From positions 54,884,914 through 54,948,913 of the forward strand of contig CM053267.1 in NCBI GenBank assembly GCA_028583415.1: DNA of 64,000 bases. Reading direction: 5' to 3'. Shown here one piece after another: positions 1 through 10,720 of the stretch (the first letter of the stretch is position 1; each line of letters opens with the position of its first letter). Under the pieces are notes generated by a model, which saw only the letters and a list, made by a program, of their open reading frames with translations, searched no databases and had not been told where the DNA came from. The DNA comes from Protea cynaroides (Eukaryota > Streptophyta > Magnoliopsida > Proteales > Proteaceae). Made by a program: the position numbers and the translations under genes.

Positions 1-480
1 TTAGAATACGTAGGCAATTTGAGATGTCATGGACTTCTCAGATTCAGTCCATCACCGAACCATCTTTGGTTCGGTTCACTGTATATTACTTTGTTTGTTT
101 ATTTATTTTGAGAACATGTTTGGCTGACCCTAGGTTAGAAGAATTTAGCAATTTGGCATAGGATTCCCCATGAGCCCTAGTTATCATCCATTGACCATGA
201 ATAATCAGAACCATAGAGTTTAAGGAAAGTAGAATCATATAGGAGGTTGATTTTCGGATCGGACAACTTGGGGTGCCTAACACCTTCCCAAACTATACCT
301 TGAAAGCTTACCCATTCTCTGATAGACCAAAACCAATATATTGGGTCAAATGAGTTAATATAAGTCTTTTCCTATGATGAAACTACATTTTTATAGGTCC
401 TAGACCTTAATCTAGGTGGCGACTCCAAATCATTTTTTTGTCCATCAGAGATGGGTAGATGTACCCTTTTGTCCCCACAC
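1..480 (-). repeat. Dispersed repeat, inverted arm A
   Basis: Read on the minus strand, this stretch aligns along its length with 7828-8325 on the plus strand. Both share a block reading ggagtcgccacct followed by attaaggtctaggacct, a GGCACC block, and an end reading tgcc(t/c)acgtattcta. The ggagtcgccacct type of motif is common in leader/LTR regions of plant Gypsy (Tat-like) elements, so a decayed retroelement is likely. That assignment is inference; the inverted similarity is seen directly. Confidence 0.55.
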
Positions 481-1337
481 CTTGCAATCGAACTCATTTC
501 ATCATTAATGTTTCAAAGTAGTTGCCCCATGTCTATGCACCGTAGTTGAATTTGTCCACCATCACTGTTCCAATGGAGTATGCCAACCAACTTCATTATT
601 TGTATAGCTTTCTCTCTCTCTTTTTTTTTTTTTTTTTTGAGCTCATCTTTGACTTTGAGGTTGATCTGTAACACACTTCATGTCTGTAGATGTCATGCAC
701 TTATAGAAGACTTAATCACTTGGATTAATCTATACTTGATAGCTTGCTGTCTGTAGACCCATTTTTGCAAAACTGAATGAACCACCTGTATGAGTCTGTA
801 AATGTTCTCTACTTTCAAGGAATATCCCAAAATAATTCTTTCTGTAAATCGGCCAAATGAGGTGACTTCTTGATGTACCAACTTGTATCTCTGAGAATGC
901 TTTCATGACTTCAACTTAATCATCTGTAACTTTCACGTGTGTGTTAAACTTTCATTTCTCTAAAGGCCAATGGAGTAGAAGTTCAGGTTGTGGCTCATCA
1001 TCCCAATCGTCATTAGAGTCAGAATTGGCAACGAATATGGAAGAGGAAGAAGTATCAAACTAAGAAGGAATTGATTGAAGTAGTAAAAGCACTGCAGTTG
1101 ATGTCTCAAATGAGATGATTATTGTTCATTTTTTCAGAGCTTTTTGGACTGGGCTGTCTACAAACATATTAAACTCAAGCCCAAACATAGATGACCTATT
1201 ACATACCGATGGTAGCCAGTTTAGACAAGTAGTTCATTGAGTTACCTCAATTAGATACGTCATTAACGCCAACTTATGATCAATTGTGGGACCAAATCTT
1301 CATTCAGACTTCCGCTAGTAAGGCTCATCACGCCTAT
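481..1337. other. Stretch with no recognised gene
   Basis: No coding region is supported here. A CT/T-rich tract lies at about 609-638. The rest is unremarkable intergenic or old transposon sequence up to the TSD (cctat, 1333-1337) of the solo LTR that follows. Confidence 0.5.
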
Positions 1338-1481
1338 TGTAAGACCCGCACTCTGAAAACTCGGCCTAACCTTGGTTTTGTGTCGTGACAGGTCTTCCGA
1401 TCATCACCGAGCCAGACGGGGCAAGCGGATAACAAACAGGTACAAAATCGGACCAAAGTCGACCAATTATACCTGATTTTA

Positions 1482-2225
1482 GATACCGGTTGATGGTACC
1501 GGATGATGGTACCGGTCGACCGGTATGGCCTGCACAGCTATGTGTGGGAATTTGGAAATTGGTCTCTGCGGGTCCCGCTTACCTGATTTCGAATCCTAGA
1601 AGTTTCTTAATCCTAGTAGGGTTACTAAACCCTATTTCTAGCCTATAAATACACCTTAAGCCTCCTCAAATCCTTTCCATTGTCTCTCACAAACCCTAGA
1701 GAAGAGAAAGAGGTGGAAAAGGAGAAGGAGCTAGAAGGAAGAAGAAGGAGCCGCCATTACCGTTTGACGAAGTTCTCGTTACGCCTGTCAACGGTAAGTG
1801 TTTGAATCCATCTTCTTACCCTATGTTAGTTGTGTGGGTGGATCAATACCATGCAAAGTAGGTATTGATCTAAAACCCTAAATTGGCCAATAAACCCTAA
1901 GTTGCCGTCAAACCCTTGATTTGAGTTTCGAGATGATATTCATTGAAACGAGACTTGAATGAGTTGGGGATAACTCTAACTCAAAGCCTAGACTTAGAAT
2001 GGATAGGAGAAACCCTGAAAATCCATGGAGGATGGTCGACGACAGTCGAAGAACCCATGTATGGTCTTCCGGAGACATACCGGTCGACTATACCGGTTGC
2101 ACATAGTGCGACCGGTATGTTGCGACCGCTACCTCTCGGGAGGTTGTCTGTGGGGGACCGGTTGACCATACTGGCCGCCAGTCTTTCCCACAGAGCTGTG
2201 ACCGGTATATGCCACCGGTCAGCTC
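1482..2225 (+). repeat. Clustered CGACCGGTA/TACCGGTCG motifs
   Basis: Many copies of a short motif around ACCGGT occur at about 1482, 1496, 1509, 2079, 2093, 2110, 2157, 2202 and 2214. One is a perfect 16-bp palindrome, TACCGGTCGACCGGTA, near 1510. The second LTR carries the same cluster at about 6770-6900 and 7455-7490. They surround the putative start site and first intron of the LTR transcript, so they could be binding sites. Their function is inferred. Confidence 0.45.
1644..1650 (+). promoter_or_regulatory. TATA box in LTR copy 1
   Basis: TATAAAT in the context gcctataaatacacc. It lies about 150 bp upstream of the splice-donor-like GGTAAGTG at 1793, with a purine-rich, 5'-UTR-like stretch between. 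The second LTR has a weaker T/A-rich equivalent near 7331-7339 on the minus strand. This is the most likely transcription start region of the LTR. Confidence 0.5.
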
Positions 2226-2313
2226 TGTGAGGGTGTTTTGTGATCTCTGTTGGTTTCCGACCGACATGAAACCCTAAGTATTTTATTCTAATGAAACCCT
2301 AATAATATTGTAG

Positions 2314-2373
2314 GACTTTGTGACTTATCGTTTGGATCTTGCGACGTGGAGCAAGTTATCGAACGAGCGTCAG
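2314..2373 (+). other. Conserved 60-nt exon-like block, LTR copy 1
   Basis: The block is preceded by an acceptor-like ttgtag and followed by a donor-like gtaaggg. The inverted copy (6604-6663) has the same length and the same splice-like borders, but only about two-thirds nucleotide identity and an in-frame TAA in the phase that would join the downstream ORF. It may be a non-coding exon or a decayed coding one. Confidence 0.35.
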
Positions 2374-3284
2374 GTAAGGGAATCTGACCTAAACCTAATA
2401 ATTAATGGACAGTAAATAATTGTTAATCATTGAATATCTATGACGTGATATTTGTGCATATTCACATGCCATCCTTTACTTTCAGTTATTATTATTGTTC
2501 ATGCATTTTTAGGATGTGATTGTTAGGCATGTGATTGTTTTCGTTGGTGTGTGGAGTGGGGCATGGGCCTGGGATCGCTCTTCACACTGGCACCTTTTGT
2601 AGTATTCCCGTCTTAACATGCTCGGTGCGGGTGGGGTATCGGGGAAGATCGTGGTACGGTGGTCTCCGATATTGATGTTGTCCCGGCCATCGTTGTGTGG
2701 TACCGAGGATTCCGAGTCGATTGGCTTGTCCATGATGCTTTAGCTCTATCTCTATGTCGTAGGGAGTTATGTTGGGATAGGGTCTAACTGCGTATTGTTT
2801 CTATCCTAGTGGGTTAGTTGCGGATAGGGTATCGGGGGAGGTGAGGGTATGGTGGTCTCCGACCCGGCCTGCACGCTCTAGCTCTATCTCTATGCCGTAG
2901 ACGGTGTGGCCGGGATAGAGCATACATTGTTGACATATAGGATTGGTTAGTTGCGAGCCCAGGTTCCGAGCCCCGGCCAGTAGGGGCTTAGGTACCGGTA
3001 TGGGTAGAGTATCAGGGGAGGTGCGGGTATACCTTAGCTCTATCTCTATTCCATGATGGGTGCATGGGGGTTGGTGGTAGTGTGATTACTGTGCGATGCC
3101 ACACACTCGTGTATAGAGGTGCAGGGGCCACCAAACCTTTCTATAGCACATTGCAAACTTAAACCAGACCACAACATAAAATGATTGTTACTCATGCATA
3201 ATCTTGTGAAACTGTCTGATTGTCTTACTGAGCTGTGTTGTGAGCTTACCCTTTGTGCACATCTTGTTTTAAATCTGGATGCAG

Positions 3285-3406
3285 GTTATACTGTGGACGA
3301 CTACGTGAACGCTTCGGTGTATGGTGGTGTTGCGGCGTTGGACGTACAGGCAGGAGAGGACGAGCATGACGCTTCATGCGAGTGCCCTTTCTGCGTGTAC
3401 CTGTGA
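3285..3406 (+). CDS. Conserved exon-like ORF inside LTR copy 1 (function unknown)
   Basis: A 122-nt open block follows a typical acceptor (tttaaatctggatgcag) and ends in TGA. It encodes an acidic stretch rich in G, D and E, then a C-terminus reading DASCECPFCVYL with three cysteines. The inverted LTR copy (5734-5855) has the same length, acceptor position and stop position. I count 20 differences between the two, 13 of them in third codon positions, and the final 45 or so coding bases are identical. That suggests a protein-coding exon under selection, but no in-frame ATG is present in it. It may therefore be a terminal exon spliced from elsewhere, or a constrained non-coding element. I do not recognise the family. 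Confidence 0.4.
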
Positions 3407-3695
3407 TGGATTTTATTTAGTTGTTTCAGTTATTTTTGTTTGTTATTAAGAGATGTAAAAGATTATTATAATATGTTTGAATTTGAATACTGGGATATTT
3501 ATTTAAATTATCAATAGATACTCAGTTCATTCTATTTAAAGTCTTCCGCTGTATATTTATATTCTGATTGTGGTTATGTGTAATTGGTTTGTATGGGTGG
3601 ACACGGCCTATTCGATATCCTGGTGTGAACCGTTGGTTCAATGACGGTTCACTCACACCATTCTGGTTGGATCAGAATTGGGGTGTGACACCTAT

Positions 3696-5444
3696 CTATC
3701 GACATGTATTTGATGCTTTTCATCCTGAGTTATACCTCGCCTGAGTCTATTAACATCTTGATCGATGCCCCAGTTCGGGTATGACATCCAACTGGTCTAT
3801 GCCCCAGTCTGGATGTCATGAAACTCTTACCTGTACCCTATTTTGGTCCATTGTTCTTTTGGTTTGCCTCACTCTAAATTCATTGACATTTTGGTTATGC
3901 CCTAGTTTAGGATGCATTGACATTTTGGTTGTGCCCCAATTTAGGGTGCATATGAAGTTCATTTTCAGGCTACCTCAATTTTGGAATCACATGGTCTTCC
4001 TTTTCATCCTGGATTTTGGGAAGTGGGTAGAACATTCTTAATGGTTCAAAGGCTACTCCTTTGAGTCTGGGAATTCTGGACACCTTGGGTGATGAAATTA
4101 ATACTTGGGGGTCAGAAACCAACTCCGTCAGTCAAAGTAGCTCAGTCGCCAAGGGTGAATGAAATGCTTTCCAATCTCAGTTTTTTCATTTAAATTTGGC
4201 AAGTATGCTAACATGGGAAAGAAACATGTAATCTCTCAGAATCTATGATTCAGCTTTCTAACCTCTTGGATTCCTTAACTCTTAGAATTTTCAATTCCGC
4301 TCTGAAATATTTGGGCTCTCAATATAGTGTCTTCCAATCATTCCAACACTTTGAGGTACAAAAGTCTTCCTTGTGAACATGAACCGAGACATGAATCGGT
4401 GATGATGAGACCTTCCTATGAGTGGATGTAATAAGAGTGGATGCTTTGTCTACTCATTTAGGTATTCTCTATGGTATAGACAATCCTATCCTCCCTAGTT
4501 CAGCCTTCCTTCTTTTTTCTTTTGTTTATTTTTTTTATTTTTTTCCTCTTTTTTTTTGTTTTTTGTTTTTTGTTTTGGTTTTTTTTTTAATTTTTTTTTA
4601 GTAAGCAATGAACAAAGATTAAGACAGAAGTGACTGGACACGAAAAGAATACACATACACATACAAGCTGACTCGACCAAACAAAGTTAGCTCCTTCATG
4701 AAAACCGTCCATTAAACATTATCTGTAACAATTTATTTGTATTTGAATAACCCCATGATTGGGGTTGGGGCCTTAAGATTCCATATGGATCATTGGAGCA
4801 CCAAGGTTCGACCATGTGGTTCAGCAAATTCTAATAAATTGAAGCGGATATGCTTATTTGTAGTTTTCATGAAGGATGACAAAAGCGGTTCATGATTGAA
4901 AAAATGGATAAATTTTGACTTGATCACAGTATCTATGTGGTGACAGGGATTTTCTAATCGTTTTTTGAGATTGACGTATCAATAATGAACAAATCAACAC
5001 AATGAATTTTGTACGATGGAGGGCGTATACAGATTGCCCACACTAATGTGTATGTGGGTGTACGTAACCCTTACGCTCCCAACAAGTGAGAGACAAGAAT
5101 ACTTAAGTATGGATCCAAACATGTTGATAAGTCAAGAACAAAAACGGGCAGAACTTTGACGTTTCGAATGTAAATATCATGATCGAGTAGATTTTACCAT
5201 GTCAATTCAAGGATGGACCAAATTAACAAACATGGGCTACAATCTGGGTTAGGATAGAAAAGACTACCTTGACGAGGAGGAGTGGACCTATCCTGTCCAC
5301 ATGGTGAATCATGGGTCCCTCGATTCCTTTTGATATACCATGATGCAGAAAGTCAAGCGACGTAGAGTAGCGATGACGCCTTCCCGGGCGGACCCAGAAA
5401 CAATCGTCAGAGGCTCTCACCGATCGTGACCGCTACAAGATACA
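3696..5444. other. Intergenic sequence between the two solo LTRs
   Basis: No gene is supported. About 3750-3960 holds short imperfect repeats around (g)ccccag/ccaatttagg-type blocks. A T-rich tract lies at about 4508-4600. The minus-strand ORF over it is only lysine-rich low complexity. The stretch ends at the TSD (tgtca, 5445-5449) of the second LTR. Confidence 0.45.
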
Positions 5445-5733
5445 TGTCATGTCATACCCGAATTCCAGATGACCCAGAAGTGTGAGTGAACGGTCACTGA
5501 ACCAACGGTTCAAACCAGGATCTCAATAAGACCGTGTCCACTCATACAAACCATTGCACATAACCATAATCAGAATATAATAAAATACACGGAAGTCTTA
5601 AATTAAATGAACTGAGTCCTTCTATTGATAAATAAATTATCCAGTTATTCAAAATACCAAAACGTAAATAATTATCCTTACATCCCAATTATAAATCCAA
5701 CTGAAAATAAATAAAATAAACGAATCTAATATC

Positions 5734-5855
5734 CTAGAGGTACACGCAGAAAGGGCACTCGCATGAAGCGTCATGCTCGTCCTCCCCTGCTTGCACTTCT
5801 AAAGCAGCAATACCTCCATATGCTAGAGCGTCCATGTAGTCCTCCACAGTATAAC
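5734..5855 (-). CDS. Conserved exon-like ORF inside LTR copy 2
   Basis: Counterpart of 3285-3406 with the same 122-nt length, an acceptor-like tgatgcag upstream and a stop at the same codon (TAG instead of TGA). Most amino-acid replacements relative to copy 1 are conservative (D/E, V/I, V/M), and the tail EDEHDASCECPFCVYL is unchanged. An ATG occurs inside it but is not shared with copy 1. No function is assigned. Confidence 0.4.
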
Positions 5856-6603
5856 CTGCATCAACATCTAAAAACATGTATATATACAAGGGTGAACTCA
5901 TAACTTAGCTCAGTAAGACAATCAGACAATGCAACAAACACATGCATGAGTAATATTAACATTATGGTCTGATTTTAAGTTTGCAATGTGCTATAGAAAG
6001 GATTGACGGTCACCGCATCTCTATACACGAGTGTGTGAAGCTGCCCAATGGATCAAACACCACTGTCGTCCCACATGCACCCACCATGGAATAGAGATAG
6101 AGCTAAAGCGTCCGAATCTAATACCGCCAACACTTCCCCTGATGCCCTACCCATACCAACACGTAAGCGCCTATTGGCGAGGGCTTGCAAACTGGGCTCG
6201 CAACTAACCAATCCTATATGTCATCACAGTAGGCCCTATCCCAGCACAGCTCCCTACGGCATAGAGATAGAGATAGAATCTAGTGGTCAGGCCGGAGACC
6301 ACAGTGCCACTTCCTCCCCCTGATACCCTACCCGCACTAAGCATGCTAAGATAGAAGCGATACGAAAATATTCTAGTGTAACGAATGATCCCAGACCCCA
6401 GGCCCTTCCCATTCCACACACCAACGAAAACAATCACATGCCTAACAGTCACATCCTAGTATAGCGAGTGTGCATGAACAATAATAATAACTGAAAGTAA
6501 AGATGACATGCGAGTATACACAAACATCATTCCATAGAATCACAACTATTAACAACGTTTTACTGTTTATTAAGTTATTAGGGTTTAGGTCTGATTCCCT
6601 TAC

Positions 6604-6663
6604 CTGACGCTTAATTGATAGCTTGCTCCGCGACACAGAATACAAACTCGCTATCACAAGGTC
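6604..6663 (-). other. Conserved 60-nt exon-like block, LTR copy 2
   Basis: Minus-strand equivalent of 2314-2373, bordered by an acceptor-like gtgtag and a donor-like gtaaggg. It contains TAA in the phase that would continue into the downstream ORF. Confidence 0.35.
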
Positions 6664-7827
6664 CTACACGATGTTAGAGTTGAATTAGAATAGTTTTTTC
6701 TTAGGGTTTACGTTGGGCAGAAACCAACTGGGTCAAAACACTCCCACAGAGCATACTGGTCGCACGTACCGATCGCAGGTACCGATCGCGGCATTGTGGG
6801 GAAAGGTGCGACCGGTCCCCATAGACTAGTCTCCGAGAGATACCGGTCGGAGTACCGGTTACATAGGGTGCGACCGGTATGGTCGATCGATATGTCTCCG
6901 GAAGACCATATGCTCGGTTCTCGCCTTCCGTCAGTCACCCCCTATTGATTCTAGGGTTTCTCCTATACATTCTAGGTCTGAGCAATGAGTTAGAGTTGTT
7001 TCAAACTCCATTCAAGTCCTAGCTTCGATGATCCTCAGCCTAGAACTTGAATCTAGGGTTTATCGACTGTATTAGGGTTTGACGGTAAATTCTGGTTTAG
7101 ATCAATACCTCGCCTTGCATGGTATTGATCCATTCATGACTAACCTTCTATAACGCTTAACTTAGAGGAAGATTTAAGCACTTACTGTTGGTTCGCAGTA
7201 GAGTGTTCTTCGTCCAACGCCAACGGCGGCTCATCCCTCTCCTTCCTTAGCTCCTTCTCCTTCTTCGATCTATTTTTCCTCTCTAGGGTTTGTGAGGACC
7301 AATGAAAGAGATTTAAGGAGGTTTAAGGGTCCTTAAATAGACTAGGGTTGAGTTTAGGAAGCCCCCTTACATTAGGAAAGTCCTTGGGTTCGAAATTTGG
7401 AAAGTGGGTCCCGCAGAGATTCGTTTTTGGATCTAAGTGGTCTACCTGCGCAGACATACCGATCGATCGGTACATTGACCGATATGACTTACTTATCATA
7501 CATGGTCTGTTTTTGTACCTGGTTGTCATCCGTTCGTCCCGTCTGGCCCGGTGATGATGGAAGACCTATTACGACATGAATTAAAGGTTTAGATCAGGTT
7601 TATGGAGTGTGGATCTTATATGTCAAGGCTGTGCTTTTTGCCTGGCGGGCAATCCCATATGCATGAGGACCCGGGTCGGCTAATGGCACGATGTGTGACT
7701 GAACCCATACCCCCCAAAGCAATATGTGTAAATAATAAATATAGTACCCTAGATCTAGAATCAAATGTCAAACAATCAATATAAGGAGTATCATAAGAGT
7801 CTGAATATAAATCCCCAGCGGAGTCAC

Positions 7828-8325
7828 CACTGTGAGGACAAATGGGGGACGATGATCCTCCTCTTCGGGATAAATAATGTATTAATGAAGATCAATGTTA
7901 TGTTGGAGTCGCCACCTAAATTAAGGTCTAGGACCTTTAAAAATGTAGTCTCACCAGAAGGTAAGGCTCCTATTGACTCATGACCCAATGTATCAGTTCT
8001 TTGGTCTGCAAGAGATCAGGTAAGTATTCAGAGTATAGTTATGGGAAGGTTTTAGGCACCCAAACTATCCGATCAAGATCGGCCTCCTAAACTTTCCTTA
8101 AACTCTAATTCTGATTGTGCTTGGTCAACTGGATGACTAGGGTTCAATGGGGATGTCCTAAACCAAGTTTCTATATTCTGCTAACCTATGGTTCAACCAT
8201 ACATGTTTTGAAGCAAATAAACAAGCAACGAGTACAGTAATATACAGTGAACCAGACCAAATGATGGTTCGATCTTGGACTGAATCTGAGACGTCCATCT
8301 CAAATTGCCCACGTATTCTAATCCT
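7828..8325 (+). repeat. Dispersed repeat, inverted arm B
   Basis: Plus-strand counterpart of 1-480; the two arms differ by substitutions and small indels. The block ttggagtcgccacct lies at about 7904. A further attgcctacgtattcta block recurs near 8486, so this repeat family has internal duplication. Probably part of an old LTR element; the class is not certain. Confidence 0.5.
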
Positions 8326-8584
8326 GGAAATCAAGTCCAAAACATAGTTCGAAATAGGTTTTGTAATTAAAGATTTATGGAAGTGGCTCATGCATGTGCT
8401 TCAATTAAATTCTTTGTTTAAGTTGAAGTTTATGCTTGGATGGAAGGTTTATGGGTGGCTTTTGTACTATATTTGGGACTCCCAAATTGCCTACGTATTC
8501 TAGGGTTTGCCCTAGAAATCAGGTACGATGTAGTTTGAACTATTATAATGGTTGGATTTGGAGATATATCAACCCAAACTCCTT

Positions 8585-9080
8585 TCAGTTTTAGGTTTAT
8601 CAGGTTGCCTATCCCTACATTTCATTTCTTAGGTTTATCGAGTTGTCTATCTTTACATTCATTTCTTAGGTTTATCGGGTTGCCTATCCCTACAATTTCA
8701 TATCTTAGGTTTATCGGGTTGTTTATCCCTACAATTTCATATCTTAGGTTTATCAGGTTGCCTATCCCTACAATTTCATCTCTTAGGTTTATCGGGTTGT
8801 CTATCCCTACAATTCATCACTTAGGTTTATCGGGTTGCCTATCCCTACATTTTCATCTCTTAAGTTTATAGGGTTATCGATCCCTACATTTTCATCTCTT
8901 AGGTTATCGGGTTGCCTATCCCTACATCTCCATCTCTTAGGTTTATCGAGTTGTTTATCCCTACAATTTCAATTTATTCAGGGTTTCTAGGGTGTCCTAT
9001 CCCTTTTGTTCAACTCTTCAGGTTTTTTAGGGTATCCTATCCCTTTTGTTCAACTCTTTCCATTTTAGGGTTTCTACTTT
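8585..9080 (+). repeat. 39-bp minisatellite
   Basis: About a dozen head-to-tail copies of a unit close to ttaggtttatcgggttgcc followed by tatccctacaatttcat(ctc). Copies become more divergent toward 9080. The unit is a multiple of three, so one frame stays open for 107 codons with a 13-residue period. That ORF is a by-product, not a gene. Confidence 0.8.
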
Positions 9081-9109
9081 TTCTATATGATATGTACTTA
9101 AGATTTATG

Positions 9110-9980
9110 TAATTGTATCCCAAACATAGTAGTGTGTAACAGGTAAGCATTCAAATATGGCAATGTGTCCAATATAGCATGTGAGTAATCCGAACATGGC
9201 AATGGATCTAGATATAGCATGTGTAAACAATCCAACATAGCAGTGTGCCTCTAAATATAACAATAAGCAGATGAGCATCCAAATATAGCATGCGAGCACT
9301 CCAAATATGACAAAGAGCATCCAATCATAGTAGTAAACATGTGAGCCAATCAAAGCATGTGAGAATATAACATCAAATATGGCAAGTGAGCAATCCAATA
9401 CAGCATTTAAGAGTATTCCAAATATAGCAGTAATCATGTGAGAGCATTAATCAAGCATCGATCATCAACAATATGACCAAGATCATATTTGATCAACGAC
9501 TCAAACTTGATGTAATTGATCATCATCAATGTGATCAAGATCATATTTGATCGATGGTTCAGATTCACTTAAAACATTCATGAGGTCAATCCAACCGTTT
9601 AGATTAAATTAAATCACTCAAAAAGATAATCCAACGGTTTAAATCACTCATAATAGTTTAAATTGCTTAAAAATCATATCATGTCACCTAATGGTTCAGA
9701 TTCATATTATAACAGGATCCAAGATCAATGGCCATAGTTTAATCATATGAAATTCTCAAAATTGATGGCCATATTTAAACCACATAAAATTCATGATCAA
9801 TGACCATATTTGTCATCACATGATAAAATTATCACCTAACTAATCATATCATCACATGATGAAATTACTATCCACTGGTTAAACATATCAAAATCATAAT
9901 CATATTAAAATCAATGGCACAATTTTAACACATCAATGGAATCAGATTTTTGTATAATATGGTCAAAAGAAAACAAAACA
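9110..9980. repeat. Degenerate short-period repeats
   Basis: From about 9120 to 9440 a motif resembling caatccaaatatagca(tg)tgag recurs roughly every 30 bp in diverged form. From about 9460 to 9960 motifs such as gatcaagatcatatttgatc and atccaacggttt recur. No gene is seen. With the preceding minisatellite this looks like repeat-rich LTR or UTR sequence of an old retroelement. Confidence 0.5.
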
Positions 9981-9999
9981 AAGGATCAATCACACGAGA

Positions 10000-10720
10000 G
10001 AGATGCAGTAATTTAAAAAGTGGTGGTGCATGGAGTGGTGGGTATTCAGATGGACGGTAGTATATGAGTAGGCAGAAGGTGAGTGTACAGGTTGATTTAT
10101 AAGGTTTGGATTCGGTGGGTAGAGGTGTAGCATGGTATTGGGCTTGTGCAGAAGGTGTGAATCGGCTAGTGAGCTGTGTATCGGGACAGGTGTGCATGTG
10201 GGGGATATAAGTGAGAAGGTTGCATGTACAGGTGGTGCAAGTATTTGGTGGTGTTGCAAAGATCTAGAAGGAGGTCGGTGAGGTGGCTGGGATGATAGCT
10301 GAACAGGTGTATGGAGAGTGAGGTTTTGTGGTGTCGTTAAAGGGAAGCCAGGTGTTGGGATCGTGATGATCGCAGGCACAATATCTGGTTTATGAAGGAA
10401 TGGGTATGGTGATTGGTTTCAGGAGATGCTTGGGGATGACAGGTGGCCTGGAAGTTTAAAGATGTAGAATCAGGGTGCAAGGCTGGATTTGATCATTGGT
10501 GATGGAAAGATGGTCAGGTATACTTGGGTGTGGTGAATGCAGGTTTGGTGGTGTAGTGGCGGTGAAGGGAGATGCTGTGGTGATCGGTTGAGAGATGATC
10601 TGGTGAGTTGTAGGGTCACAGGTGATAATGGTGACGGGTACACAGGCGATGGGTAATTTGCAGGTGGTCGGTGAGAGCAAGGTTTCAAGGGGAAAAAAAG
10701 TCGCAGGTAAGAACACTTAC
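10000..10720. other. G-rich (plus strand) stretch without supported gene
   Basis: The plus strand is rich in ggtggtg/gtgatgg words. The long minus-strand ORFs here (up to 129 codons) are Pro/His/Thr-rich low complexity with overlapping alternatives in other frames, and have no recognisable domain. Confidence 0.5.

Larger units (their letters stand above)
1338..3690 (+). mobile_element. Solo LTR of a long-LTR retrotransposon family (copy 1)
   Basis: The element starts TGTAAGACCCG and ends GGGGTGTGACA. It is flanked by a perfect 5-bp TSD, cctat, at 1333-1337 and 3691-3695. There is no internal region or second LTR, so it is a solo LTR of 2353 bp. Copy 2 (5450-7620) is homologous along its length but inverted and has a different TSD. 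The plus orientation follows from a TATA box at 1644-1650, a leader ending at a GTAAGT donor at 1793/1794, a 60-nt exon-like block at 2314-2373 and an ORF block at 3285-3406. The TG...CA ends and 5-bp TSD fit LTR retrotransposons. A Gypsy origin is a guess, because no pol is attached. Confidence 0.85.
5450..7620 (-). mobile_element. Solo LTR of the same long-LTR family (copy 2)
   Basis: This 2171-bp element is homologous to 1338-3690 but lies on the minus strand. Its minus-strand start is degenerate (tataag...) and its end, seen on the plus strand, reads tgtcatacccg. A perfect 5-bp TSD, tgtca, flanks it at 5445-5449 and 7621-7625, so it inserted independently of copy 1. It keeps the leader and donor at about 7186, the 60-nt block, and the terminal exon-like ORF, the best conserved part of the element. 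The decayed terminus and an in-frame stop in the 60-nt block suggest an old insertion. Confidence 0.82.

Noticed and set aside
419..435. tggcgactcc as a retrotransposon primer-binding site
   Set aside because: Similar to Tat/Ogre-type sites, but no LTR end or internal region could be shown next to it.
6048..6452. 91- and 82-codon ORFs in solo LTR copy 2
   Set aside because: The corresponding frames are not kept in copy 1, unlike the 122-nt terminal block.
8585..9080. Regular repeats considered as a CRISPR array
   Set aside because: Units are contiguous and diverged, with no unique spacers, and this is a plant genome.
9990..10379. 129-codon minus-strand ORF
   Set aside because: Pro/His/Thr-rich low complexity opposite a G-rich strand, overlapped by another ORF of similar kind; no start context or domain.
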